Position numbers and translations under genes: made by a program. This document shows, one piece after another, positions 12,141 through 23,311 of a DNA stretch of 64,000 nucleotides. Position 1 is the stretch's first letter. Every line of letters begins with the position of its first letter. The stretch is from contig QANY01002246.1 in assembly GCA_003255025.1 (NCBI GenBank), positions 16,835 through 80,834 of the forward strand, read 5' to 3'. The notes beneath the pieces are model-generated. The model did no database searches. It was not told the origin of the DNA and worked only from the letters and a program-made list of their open reading frames with translations. The DNA comes from Datisca glomerata. Taxonomy: Eukaryota; Streptophyta; Magnoliopsida; Cucurbitales; Datiscaceae.

Positions 12141-12479
12141 GAACCCAAAGGTTTACAACTAGGTGGAAGATCCACTGGTTTTCAGGTATGATTAAATTAA
12201 ATGGAATCAATCTCACTCTTAATGGCCTCTTTCCAAAAAGGACCTTAATTGAAGTTTACAGCTTCATTGAAAGTTCTTGGTTCACTTTCAATCATATAGG
12301 TTAGAAAATCAAGACCAAAAGACTTTTCTGTCCTAGCTCTTTTACTCATTCTAGGTTCTATCCCGACTTCTTCATCTTGATCTAGACTATATTCTTCATT
12401 AATAATCTCAAGAAGTCTTTTTGAAGAGCTCGACTCCTCCTTGGATTTGTAAGAAAATACATGTTAAAAAATGATGCGT

Positions 12480-13404
12480 TCCTAGACGTCATTATCGTGT
12501 TTTTTGTGAATCTCAGGATTGTTATATTCATACACAATGAATCGATATGCACTACTATTATTTACATAACTAATGAAAATGTTGTCAATACTTTTTAGTC
12601 CTATCTTCATCTTTTTGGGTGTAGGTATCATCACTTTAATAAGGCATCCCCATGTTCGTAAGTATTTGTATGAAGGTTTTCTACATTTTCAAAACTCATA
12701 TGAGATAGTATCATCTTTCTTTTTTGGTATCTTATTCAAAAGATAGTTGGCCGTCAAAATGATTTCTGCCCACATGTTCAGAGGTAATCCAGAACTAATC
12801 AATAATGCATTCATAATTTCTTTCAAGGTACGATCTTTACGCTTAGCAACACCATTGGACTGATGTGAATAAGGCTGTGGTTTCATGTATAATCCCATGT
12901 TGAGCACAAATTTCAACAAATGACGATTCATACTCACTACCTTGATCACTTCATAGTACCTTAATTTTCTTATTCAGTTGATTCTCAACTTCATTTTTAT
13001 AGAGAATGAATTTCTCTATAGGTTCATCCTTACTCTTTAGCAAATATACATAACCGTATTTTGTGTTATCATAAAAAAAAATAATAAAATACTTATCACC
13101 ACCTCTTATTTATACAAATTTTAAATCACATATATCACTGTGAATTAAATCAAATTGTTCAGTATTTCTTTCAACACTTTGGAATGATGACCTCATTAAT
13201 TTTGCCTCGACACAAGTTTGAATCAACATGAATTTTTGGTAAATGATCTAAGTTAATTAATTTATGCAATGTGTCATAATTAACATGACCTAGTCTACCA
13301 TGATATAAATTGAAAGACTCAAGCAAGTAAGCAGAAGAACTAGCTTTATGAATATCAGGCTTGACCAAAGTCATTACATTGAATTTGAACATTCCATCAC
13401 TCAT
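12480..13404 (-). pseudogene. copia-1 pre-integrase and integrase
   Basis: The minus strand at 13171-13404 reads ...SFNLYHGRLGHVNYDTLHKL, the GAG-pre-integrase block with its zinc-finger histidine. At 12689-12949 it reads PYSHQSNGVAKRKDRTLKE and LPLNMWAEIILTANYLLNK, the integrase catalytic core around the second aspartate/glutamate. Integrase inserts the cDNA into the chromosome. The reading frame is broken between the blocks. Confidence 0.85.
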
Positions 13405-13479
13405 ATAACCTTACAAACATACATTCTACTCTTAGATAAAATAATTTTGTTTGACTCAAATACCATATGAAATCCATGG

Positions 13480-13770
13480 TTATTCAGCAGTGAACCAGAC
13501 AAAAGGTTCTTTCGGATTTCAGGTACATACAAGACATTGTCAAAGTCAATTCCTTCCCAGAAGTCATCTTCAACACCACTTTTCCTTGCCCGTTAATCTC
13601 AGTGGTGGTCGAGTTCCCCATGAACAGCTTCTCTCCATGCTCAATAGCTTCGGAGGTAGAGAACATCCTACGTTCAGAACACACATGACGGGTAAATCCA
13701 GTGACACATCTTGTCACAATTGTATCACTTGCCTTGAAACTTTGGTTTCTTAGAAACCTCTGTTTTTTGT
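13480..13770 (-). pseudogene. copia-1 protease region
   Basis: The frame contains [36 protein letters not shown] and [10 protein letters not shown]. In active copia proteases the first block reads WxxDSGATRHV; here the triplet for the catalytic aspartate is gtc (valine), so the protease has lost its active residue. The position between gag and integrase is canonical. Confidence 0.8.
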
Positions 13771-14640
13771 CACAGCTTGTTTGGACCATTCCCTTTGTTG
13801 TTGGTCTTCTTAGTTTTGGAACCTTGACCATGCTCCACAATGTTAACCTTTGTTGCAGCAACAAGGTTTGGCCCTATTCTTTTGGATAACCTATTATCTT
13901 CTTCGATTTGAAGTCGAATAATAAGATCCTCAATGCTCATTTTCTTTCGTTTGTGCTTGAGATAATTCTTGAAATTCTTCCACGTAGAAGGCAATTTCTC
14001 AATAATACAAGCCACTTGAAATGATTCACTCGGCATCATTCCCTCAGCGTGAGTCTCGTGCATGATAATTTGTAGTTCTTGCACTTGACTGATCACCGCT
14101 TTCGGAATCCCCCATTTTAAACTCCAGAAAGTGGTCCACGATAAATTTCTTGGCTCCCGCATCACCAGTCTTATACTTTCATTCAAGAGCTTCTCATAGC
14201 TCCTTTGTTATTTTCTTGTCAGAATAAACATTATACAAGGAATCAGCAAGATCTTTTTCTATGTAATTCATACATAAATAATAAGAATGTTTCCAAGCAT
14301 CAAGAACACTAGTCGTTTGAAAATCCTGCTCATCATCATTGAGCTTATGAGCTTCTTTAGTCAAGCATTTTTTCAGATTCAGCGTGGTCAGGTAGAAGAG
14401 CGTCTTTTGTTGTCACATTTTGAAATTTAAACCGTTAAATTTCTCAGGTTTCTCTCCATGAGAAATAGGCATAGGCATCGATGACATACGTGCCACATGG
14501 GTCACAGCAGGGTTTTGCACATTCAAGTTTGGCATTTAAGCCCCAAATATAGGGTTCCACCCTTGGATTTTAGTAGCATGGTTCGCCATAACATTGTTAT
14601 ATGATTCACTTGTCATATTTACTTATCTGAATATAAACTA
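13770..14640 (-). pseudogene. copia-1 gag (UBN2 type)
   Basis: The best stretch is 138 codons at 13770-14186: [20 protein letters not shown], then [19 protein letters not shown] and [17 protein letters not shown], the C-terminal part of the UBN2 Gag family. Upstream frames to about 14640 give SHGEKPEKFNG, DFQTTSVLDAWKHS and DSLYNVYSDKK, its N-terminal blocks, interrupted by three stops. It encodes the structural shell of the copia particle. Confidence 0.8.
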
Positions 14641-15041
14641 GAAATGTATCAACACTTTGAAAATTATGCCATTTTCTCGAAGATGAAAATATGCTAATTT
14701 TCTAAATATTTTTCAAAACAAACCAGATAGCACTTTTACAGATAACCGTCAAGACGAACTGGTGGGGTCTAAGACTCAATGCAGCACCAGCCCTCTAGAC
14801 AATATTTAGTTCTTAGGTAATTGGACAAGTCCTTTTAAATTCTAATTTCCTAGATAGAACTTCTATGTATAGTTACTTCTAGTTTCGAAATTTAGAAGAA
14901 TATTAAAAATAAATTTTTTAGTTAAAAAACCCCAAATCAATTTCGAAAAACAAATTTTTTGAACAATTTTTGAAAACCAAATTAACTTCCAAAATTATCT
15001 TGTAATGCATTGTCTTGTATAAAAAATGATTGTTTTAAGAT

Positions 15042-16069
15042 TGTTGCAAATAATGTATTGCATTACAATAAGTAAATAATTAATGACGAATAACAATGTA
15101 AATAAAGTATTTATGAAAGGTAATAATATAAATATGAACGTTTAATAAAACAGACGGAGTAACAGTATAATGAGAAATCAAACCGAGTCTTGTTTACACA
15201 ACTTCCTTAAAACAGTTACGCCACGTCACTTGTGGTACTAAGGTTGATAAAAATATCTGTTTTTCAAGATAAAACAGTTTGAGGTAGCTGAAGAGCACTC
15301 AAATTCACCACATTAATCGAACTAACTTGTCAGAATTTTACCACTAGAGTACTGACGATAAAACCAAAAAACCAAGCTGTTGATGGAACTGAAAATAAAT
15401 CAAACTCGACCGAACCAAAAACTGAATCAAGAAAACTTGAAGAAAAACTAGAAAAAACGTGGAGACCAAGAATTGAGAGAAAAAGAGAGCTAGAATGCTT
15501 CTTTGGTGTGAAAAATGAGGAGGGGAAGAGCTTCTTTTATACTACTCATGGGGAAGAAGTGTCATAAAGGGTATTTAACCCATTAAAAGTCCATTTAGCA
15601 AAAATTAAGTCCAAAAATGTTTTTTCCTTTAAATTACAAATTAAAAAACGTTTTGGGCCTTAACCTACAAAGAATATTCCATATTTTATGACCTTTTAGA
15701 TTCTAATGAGAAGGTAAAATAAATTTGGAGTAAAATACAACATTTGGCCCATAGATAGCCTCTGGGCTTATCAAGTTATCACCCTTGATACAAACATCTC
15801 TATATATACCACTCCAACATTTTCTCTTTTTTCAATGTGGAATTTCTACAATTTTCACCTAATTTTTCATTCTCATTTAGCTCACCTTGGGAGATAATTT
15901 CTCATTTATCCCAAAGCCAATTTTGATAAATTAATAGTCGATTTCGATGTACTCGCGAATGAGGACTCAAAAATCCGAAGACCTTATACTTTTACCTAGT
16001 GGGTTCCACTTAAAAATTTATCCAAAATTGATTTATGAAAATGGTGTACAAAACACATATTTTCCAACA
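15042..16069 (-). repeat. copia-1 5' LTR
   Basis: It pairs with 8722-9685. The outer end ttttccaaca (16060-16069) has the usual copia TTCCAACA form, while the inner end is tgttgcaaa. It would carry the promoter for element transcription toward lower coordinates. Confidence 0.85.
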
Positions 16070-17305
16070 CTTACATTCTCCCTTCAAATTTCTACAATTC
16101 ATCTCTTCCAAATGGTATAAAAAACAAGTAAAAGTAACAGAGATAAGGGTGGATTGTTATCCCTTAAGAGAGGTAAAAGACAATAACCACTCATTGAGAA
16201 AAAAGATGTTCAATAGTCTTCATAACCATGAGCACAAAAGACACAAGATTGTCTTAAACAAGGTTTCAAGGATTATCAAGGGTTGGCAACTTGTTGTAAA
16301 GAGCAAGCGAAGAAACAAAGCTACACTTTAAAATTCTAGGAGAGGACCAACTAAGTCTTTTCCACCTTACTGTTGGCTTAAATATGAAATAGCTTTGTAA
16401 GAATTTTGCACATTGAACTTTCCATAAGGAGTCCAATAGCAAATATCAGGAGAACCATGCATAATCTGAGACAAAGAAGATGATGTAACTCATATATGGA
16501 AAGATGAGCGTTGTTAGACCACTTCCATAAACCATATTGAATGATATCACTTAGAGGAGTTTAAAGACCAACCAAGAAGAGAGAAATGATTACTATTGAA
16601 TCTATGCAATAAAAACCATCAGGATGCCAAAGATCTGAGAGTAGAAACACTCTCACTAGAGTCCACTTTGATTCCATAAAAATTAGCAAGTTTCCCTTAA
16701 TCTTGAGGAGTTTCCTCCAACACCAAGAAGAGTTAGCCACAAGCTTAATTGATAAAATAGAATGACCCTTCAAGTGGAACTATTGACACAAAGGAATTAA
16801 AAAAGTTTCATTGTTTTAATTAGCAAGACTCTAGAAATGCTTGGAATCAACAACACAATTCCAAATAAGGAGGTTCTGAAACCAAGCACACATTCCTCTA
16901 AAGGACATCAAACTTAATCTTATAAGACTTAAACTTTAGAGTGATTAACAACTATAACCTTTCACATAAAGTTTCTGAGCACAACGTTCAGATCCTCGTT
17001 CTATAACATGTTTAGATGAAATAAACACACCAGCCCAATAATTATGATTGGCAGTTAAACTGATTTAATGAGTTGTATTCTCAATGCATAAGAGATATAC
17101 TTATTCTCTCAATGTTTAGTTCTACTCAAAAGCTTCACAACCAGTAAACTGCAATCCAATATATTTAGTTTAGAAGAGATGAAAGGGACATCAAGTTACT
17201 TAACAGAGAGGGAACCAAACTGAAAGCTAGTAATATCAAGAGCTTGTTGCTTAATTTGAGGATGAGTGCTTAGAAGAACATACTACTCTTGAAGGTGTTA
17301 GCCTT
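16070..17305 (-). mobile_element. LINE-A, C-terminal part of L1 ORF2
   Basis: Minus-strand frames give, in order, HPQIKQQALDITSFQFGSLS, DVPFISSKLNILDCSL, WFQNLLIWNCVVDSKHF, HLKGHSILSI, SKWTLVRVFLLSDLWHPDGF, ICYWTPYGKFNVQNSY and a degenerate zf-RVT zinc finger (CVFCAHGYEDY). This is the plant L1 ORF2 region after the RT palm. The upstream RT part lies at 22286-22870, separated by copia-2. The frame changes repeatedly. Confidence 0.85.
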
Positions 17306-17602
17306 TGTTAAGACAGTAAATACATTGTATTAGTCGTATTTTGGCCGTTTATTAATAATGTTTACTTGTATTTTTAAGAGGCCTATGATCCCAGGCCATT
17401 TAGTAAGTTATAAGGCATACACGTGCAGTTTGTTAGTTTAAGGTTTCTTTTATTTTCTTCTGTATATTTAGGGTTATCTTTTGTTGTCTTCTGTCATAAA
17501 TAGAAAACATCTTCTTAACTATCTTTTTGTTGAGAATTGTCGAGCAATATCAATTTTCTTGTCTCTGCATTTTGTCTTATCTCCCTACTACATTTCTTCA
17601 CT
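17306..17602 (+). repeat. copia-2 5' LTR
   Basis: It aligns with 22028-22285 over its whole length apart from a deletion of about 35 bases in the 3' copy. It starts tgttaagacag-like (tgttagcc/tgttaag) and ends catttcttcact directly before the primer-binding site. Confidence 0.9.
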
Positions 17603-17625
17603 TGGGGTCAAAGCCACTGAGCTGA

Positions 17626-18780
17626 ATGGCCACTGATACTAGTATAGATCCTGCCTTGAAAGACTTGGCTGAAACAACTCTTACAACTCAGACAATAGAG
17701 TGCACAACAGAGAAAGAGAAGAATCAGAACTCAAATAAAGATGCAAGAATAAAATCCACCTCACACAGTCCACGTAAACCAGAAACTAATATCCCAGTCA
17801 GGTAACCCACTTAGATCTTGCTATTTTGTAAAGCTCAATCACGAAAAGTACGTCATGTGGAAAAATTTTGTGTTGCCTGTAATACTTGGGAATAGAATGG
17901 AAGGTTTTATCATTGGGACCAATAAGTGTCCTCTAGAATTTGTTGTCATCCACATTGAAAGAGAAAATGAAGATGAAGTTGTAGAAAACCCTGAGTATGA
18001 GGACTCGATAGTGTAGGACCAGATCCTGCTTGGATGGCTATATAACTCAATTGAACCTGATATTGCCTCGAGGTTATGGGGAGTGAAACTTCAAAGCAAC
18101 TCTGGGAGGCAATCAAATATTTATTTAGTGTGAAGACTAAATCCAATATAGTCTATTATAAGAGAGAGTTTCAGAAGTTACAAAAAGGAGGAATGAAGAT
18201 GATTGACCATCTAAAGCATGCTAAAAGTCTTTAACTTGGCCCTTGCTGGTAGGCCAGTGGATTTAGAATATCTGATTTCTCAAGTTCTAATTAGACTAGA
18301 CTATCATGACTATAAACCTGTTGTTTTTCAAAACTATGAAAGGGAAGAGATAAGTTGGATAGACTTATAGGCCAAGCTTATGAGCTATGAGAAGAGACTT
18401 GAGCAAATGAATGCAGGGATTGCCTCAATCAACCTTGGACAGGTCACTGCAAATTATGCAGCAACAAAAGGAGTATCATAAAGAGGTTAGAAGAGAATTC
18501 AAAATAACTACCAAAGCAGAAACTACGACCAATCCTCTAATCAAAACACCTCAAACCAGGGCAGGTTTTCAAACACCTATGGAAGTAGAGGGATCCGATC
18601 AAGGGGAATAGTTGGTAGAAGTAGTAACTCAAGACCAATTAGCCAAGTTTATGGTAGAATTGGCTACACAACTACAAGATGCTATTATAGGTTTGATAAC
18701 AGCTACATGGGTAATCCTCTAGATAAAAAAGGAGCAACAATGGAAGCAATCCCACCTCAACTTACATTGCAACCTCATAA
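17626..18780 (+). pseudogene. copia-2 gag remnant
   Basis: The first ATG after the primer-binding site (17626) opens MATDTSIDPALKDLAETTL, a typical low-complexity Gag start. Later frames show IGLCMW-like and LITATWVI pieces but no uninterrupted Gag domain. At least ten stops lie between here and the protease, so this is a heavily decayed gag. The assignment rests mainly on position between the LTR leader and protease. Confidence 0.6.
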
Positions 18781-18783
18781 ATA

Positions 18784-19313
18784 ATGATTGATCATGCATG
18801 GTATGCAGATAGTGGAGCTAACTGTCATGTTACTGATGACCCTGAGCATATTAGACAGAAAACTGAGTACAATGGTAATCATAAGCTTACTGTTGGTGAT
18901 CGTAGTCAGTTAAGAATATCACATATTAGTAATTCACTAATGCACGCTCCAACACTAAAGTTTTATTTCTAAAAGATACGTTGCATGTTCCTGGTATTAA
19001 GAAGAGGTTACTTAGTGTATCTCAACTGACTGCTTATAATGACATAATTGTTGAATTTGACTCTTGTGATTGTGTTACTAAGGACAAGGTAACAAGAGTG
19101 GTTCTACTCAGAGGGAAGCTTAAAGGTGGCCTGTATCAGCTTGGTTTATCAAACATCAGTCCTTTCTTCAGTTTTCCAATCACACATCTCAAGTCAAGTG
19201 GTCACAGTCAAGATCTTAATCAAGAGTCCTTTTGTAATTCAGTCCAGTTAGTTGAGTCTAATGCCAGTCAATTTCTATCCAGTCAGTGTCAGTCTTTAAA
19301 TTCCGTAAGTTAG
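18784..19313 (+). pseudogene. copia-2 protease
   Basis: Two frames joined by a shift near 18970 give HAWYADSGANCHVTDDPEHI, KLTVGDRSQLRISH and MHVPGIKKRLLSVSQLTAYN...RGKLKGGLYQL. This is the copia retropepsin region through to the pre-integrase block. The catalytic DSG is intact. The shift and the stop at 18972 prevent a continuous polyprotein. Confidence 0.85.
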
Positions 19314-19319
19314 ATATGA

Positions 19320-20150
19320 CATAGGAGGTTAGGTCATCCCTCAAGTAGAGTCATGAGTCAGATTTTGAGAGATTGTATTTAACTTAATGAGAATTTGGCA
19401 TTTTATGAGGCCTGCCAATTTGGAAAATCACATCTCTCCATTTTCAATCCTCAGTTTCTCATGCTACTTCTCTTTTAGAACTTATTCATACTGCTGTCTG
19501 GGGGCTATCCCTTGTTCTATCTACCTCTGATTATCAATATTATATTCATTTTTTATGACCACAGTAGGTACACCTGGATGTTTCCTTTAAGAAATAAATC
19601 TGATGCATATAAGACCTTCACTATTTTTAAGAATCTGGTAGAAAATCAGTTGGAAAGGAAAACTAGATGCCTTCAATCTGATATGGGGAGAATATCTAAG
19701 CTTTGAAGACTATGTCAAGCAACAGGGGATTAGGCATTTTTTCCCTTTTTCCTCACCACAAAATGGCAGAGCTAAGACAAAACACAGGCATATAATTGAG
19801 ATTAGCTTAAAATTCTGGTGCGAGGCTTTTCAGACCTTTGTATTCCTCATAAACAGGCTTCCCACTCCTATCTTAAATGGGAGTTCTCCATTATACAAAC
19901 TGTTTCACAGAGAACCAGACTACATTTCTTTAAAAAAATTTGGATGTGCTTGTTTCCCATGTCTTAAACCCTATCAAATTCACAAATTTCAATATCACAC
20001 CTCCAAATGTGTCTTCTTAAGCTATAGTGATGCTCATAAATGTTATATATGTGTTAGTTTCATAGGGATAATCTATATCTCAAGGCATGTCATATTCAAC
20101 GAAAATGATTTTCCTAGCTCTTCTAACTCACCAAACCCTTCTCAGGCATA
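19320..20150 (+). pseudogene. copia-2 integrase
   Basis: Frames read RRLGHPSSRVMSQIL and YEACQFGKSH (zinc-binding HHCC, with the first cysteine changed to tyrosine), then DHSRYTWMFPLRNKSDAY, FPFSSPQNGRAKTKHR and FGCACFPCLKPYQ. These are the zinc finger, catalytic core and C-terminal chromatin-contact blocks of copia integrase. Stops and shifts are frequent. Confidence 0.85.
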
Positions 20151-20557
20151 AACTGATACATGTCTGCCAAATGCTGCTTCTAAGTTAGAACATACACCTG
20201 CAGCCTCCTTAAGACTGCAAACACGTGACTCAAATAGACAAAGGTCCTCACCAACTATTGAGAGGTTATTTGATGAAGGGGAAGCAAACAGTGACAACAG
20301 TGATGAAACCATAGTCGGTACTACTACTGCTGGTACTACAAGCCCTTCTAATCATGAAGGAAGAGAGCTGGTTGAGTTCAGTACTGAAAACTTACCCTTA
20401 ACAAAACTGAGGCAAGCTCAAACTAAGAGTCCATCACATGGTCACTAGGTTAAAGGTTGGGATTCACAAGGTGGAGACGTATCCATCAGAATATCAAATG
20501 TTCACAGTTAGTTATCCTACTGAACCAAAATTAGTTCAATAGGCTCTAAGATCAGAA

Positions 20558-21300
20558 ATGTGGCAGAATGCAATGCAAGAAGAAATTGATGCCCTTAAGA
20601 GGAGTAAAACATGGACCGTAGTGCCTTACTCTCCCTCTTTTAACATAGTTGGAAACAAATGGGTGAGCAAAGTCAAATACATTGCAGATGGGACTTTTCA
20701 GATATGCAAAGTAAGATTAGTTACAAGGGAGTTTACTCAGACACCTGGAGTTGACTTCTTGGAGTCCTTTAGCCCAGTAATCAAAGTTTCAACAATAAGA
20801 GTTATACTCTCATTGGTTGTGTTAAAGAACTGGGTTATAAGGCAGTTGGATATAAACAATGCCTTTTTGAATGGAAGCCTCCAAGAAGCAGTTTACATGC
20901 AAGAACAAGATAGTTTTCTAGCCAATTCAAGGCCAAATCATGTTTGCAAGCTTCATAAGGCTTTGTATGGGCTAAAGCAGACACGTAGGGTCTGGCATGA
21001 CAAACTAAGAAACACACTGACAAACTAGGGACTGAAGGGCTTAAATTGTGACACATCTATATTGTTCTACATAGACAAGGATCAAGGGCTTATGGTCTTT
21101 ATCTATGTAGATGACATGTCGGTGACATGAAGTAATGCCCTATTTCTGTAAAAGTTTGTAAAAAGGCTGTGCAGCCTTTTTACCTTGAGGGACTTAGGGA
21201 ACCTGCATCACGTTTTAGGGTTGACGTGAGAAGAGATTATTCTGGTATATATCTTTCACAAAACTAATACATTGAGGAACTTCTCAAGAAGAATGGCTTG
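20558..21300 (+). pseudogene. copia-2 reverse transcriptase
   Basis: The 156-codon frame at 20558-21028 holds MQEEIDALKRSKTWTVVP, GNKWVSKVKYIADGT, DFLESFSPVIKVSTIR, RQLDINNAFLNGSL and HKALYGLKQTRRVWHDKL, the whole first half of copia RT. After one stop the frame continues LFYIDKDQGLMVFIYVDDMS with an intact YVDD box, then LRDLGNLHHVLGLT. Apart from a few stops this is one of the best preserved domains in the window. Confidence 0.9.
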
Positions 21301-21330
21301 TAAATCAGTAAATCTTGTTCAACACCAGTA

Positions 21331-22022
21331 GTGATTGGGGAGAAAATGACAGTAACAGAAGGTGAGCCTTTAGAAAATCCAATAGTCTATAGAAGTGTAA
21401 TGGGAGCCCTGCAATACTTAACCAATACCAGACGAGACATCTCTTTTATCATTAACAGACTGAGTCAGTATCTAAAGAACCCTACAACTAAATATTGGCT
21501 GGGAGTTAAAAGAGTCCCTAGGTACCTTAAAGGACTATAGAGATGGGGCTGCACATTAAGCCTAGTAACAATATGATTCTTCAAGGATTCTCAGATGCAG
21601 ACTGGGCTTGCTGTCTGGATGGCAGGAAATATACAGTAGGCTACTGTGTCTATTTTGGAGACACTTTGGTGTTATGGTCTTTAAGAAAACAACTCATAGT
21701 TGCAAGATCTTGTGTTGAGCCTGAATCCCTACTTTCAAAATTTTCTTTCAAATGTCGTACTACTCCAATCACATGGCGTGATAACATGAGTGCAAATGCA
21801 CTTATTGCAAACCCTTTCTACCATGCTAAAACAAAGTATATAGAGGTTGATGTGCACTTTGTGAGGGACAAGGTTCTAGCTAAGCAACTAGATGTGAGGT
21901 ACATATCTACTCACGATCAAATTGCAGACTGCTTAACTAAACCACTGCCAAGCACCCGGTTCGATTATCTCAGAGACAAGCTTGGAGTAGTTCCAAGACT
22001 TCTACCACTCACTAGCTTGTAG
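21331..22022 (+). pseudogene. copia-2 RNase H
   Basis: Two frames (21331-21540 and 21543-22022) separated by one stop give YRSVMGALQYLTNTRRDI, QGFSDADWACCLDGRK, YCVYFGDTLVLWSLRK, KTKYIEVDVHFVRDKVL and DCLTKPLPSTRFDYLRDKLG. The usual [10 protein letters not shown] block has become ARSCVEPESL and is followed by a deletion of roughly 10-15 residues. It ends five bases before the 3' LTR. Confidence 0.9.
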
Positions 22023-22027
22023 AGGAG

Positions 22028-22285
22028 TGTTAAGATAGTAAATATATTGTATTAATTGTATTTGGACCATTTATTAATAGTGTTTACTTGTATATTCAAG
22101 AGGCCCATGATCATAGGCCATTTAGTAAGCTATAAGGCCTACACGTGTAGTTTGTTAGTTTAAGGTTTCCTTTTAGGTTTGTCTTTTGTTTTCTTCTGTT
22201 AACTATCTTTTTGCTGAGAATTATCCAACAATATCAGTTTTCTTGTCTCTGCATTTTCTTTTCTCTCCTGCTACATTTCTTCACT
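22028..22285 (+). repeat. copia-2 3' LTR
   Basis: It begins tgttaagatag after the RNase H stop and ends catttcttcact. The target duplication gcctt follows at 22286-22290. Confidence 0.9.
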
Positions 22286-22870
22286 GCCTTAAACTAGAAA
22301 TAATATGAAAAGGATCCAGCCCACCTTGACTTACTGAATAGAAGTGACATCAATCTTCATGAAAATAAACATATCATTAACAAAACACATGTTCATAAGA
22401 TCAACCTTCTTACACCTCCAATGGAATTTAAACTCTAGAAGTAAAGCAACCTAGTGAATATTATATGTCTGAGCTTCTATAATCAACACAAAAATGTAAG
22501 GAGAAATGTGATCTCCTTGCTTCAAGCCCTTACCAGTTTTGAAAAAACCCTGCAACTCATCATTAATCCCAGTTAGTGAACTTATCTGGTAAACCAATAA
22601 TTGCCACCACCTTGCTTATGAATGAGCCTTAAGTAAATCAACTTTCGTAGCACACGTTAGAGAAGACAATCTCTATGATAACATATAATCAACTCTTGAG
22701 TTGGGATGATATTATTTGAGATTTTACTACCAGAGACATACGTATTTTGATTCAAACTAACCAAAGAAGGATGAACAAATTTAATCATGTTAGCCAACAT
22801 TTTAGTAATTTATCAAAAGAAGTTTATTCTCATAGTATATTAGTGATTTACTACAAGTAAATGTCCAATG
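22286..22870 (-). mobile_element. LINE-A, RT part of L1 ORF2
   Basis: The minus strand reads KMLANMIKFVHPSLVSLNQN, YVSGSKISNNIIPTQEL, then SLTGINDELQGFF, GLKQGDHISPYIFVLIIE, FHWRCKKVDLMNMCFVND and MFIFMKIDVTSI. These are the L1 RT fingers and palm in order; FADD has become FVND. The sequence continues directly into 17305 once copia-2 and one gcctt copy are removed. Upstream of 22870 the match fades. Confidence 0.85.
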
Positions 22871-23311
22871 ACTACTAGATTATTAATGAGAAGAAAATGA
22901 GATGATACCAAACGAGGAAGAAGACCAACCCAAAAAAAGATACATAAACATTGAAAAACTTTTACTTTTCTTAACAATATATTTAAGAAAAAACTAATTT
23001 TCGTTTAAAACAAATTTCTTAAATGTAGTTATCTTGTTAAATTGAAAAATAATGGCAAATTAGTAAACGTAAATGATGGCGTGCCCTGTAAATTTGCTAA
23101 TTTTGCATTTCTAAACATTTAATTGGTTAGGATGGTTTTACGTTCTCCAATCAATTTATTTAGACCATATGTGATGGCAAATTAGTTAAAAATAAATATA
23201 TCCCCTGAAATTCATCATAAATCACGCTGTTATTGGATATTAATGTGAGCCTTGAGTCCTTGACCAATCTCTGTATCTAAACCACATTATTCACCTTAAG
23301 CAGCACCAACC
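22871..23311. promoter_or_regulatory. Upstream region of the peptide gene
   Basis: AT-rich DNA lies between LINE-A and the ATG at 23312. A TATA-like taaatatat at 23193-23201 lies about 110 bases before the ATG, and a ccaat occurs near 23262. The assignment as a promoter is inferred from position only. Confidence 0.4.

Larger units (their letters stand above)
8722..16069 (-). mobile_element. copia-1: Ty1/copia retrotransposon
   Basis: Direct LTRs of about 1 kb (8722-9685 and 15042-16069) enclose 5.4 kb that reads, on the minus strand, gag (UBN2), protease, pre-integrase/integrase, reverse transcriptase and RNase H, the standard copia order. The outer ends are tgttagaaa and ttttccaaca. Every domain has stops or shifts, so it is defective. 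The flanking 5-mers acttc and cttac do not match well. It separates two unrelated L1 fragments. The primer-binding site next to 15041 is not recognisable. Confidence 0.9.
17306..22285 (+). mobile_element. copia-2: Ty1/copia retrotransposon
   Basis: Short LTRs (17306-17602 and 22028-22285) flank gag, protease, integrase, RT and RNase H in copia order on the plus strand. An exact 5-bp target duplication gcctt (17301-17305 and 22286-22290) marks insertion into LINE-A. The primer-binding site tggggtcaaagcca (17603-17616) resembles the initiator-tRNA-Met site TGGTATCAGAGCCA. The LTRs begin TG but end ACT. RT keeps YVDD and protease keeps DSG, but frames are broken by stops. RNase H lies closest to the Ale-like copia lineage (LDVRYISTHDQIADCLTKPL). 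Confidence 0.95.
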
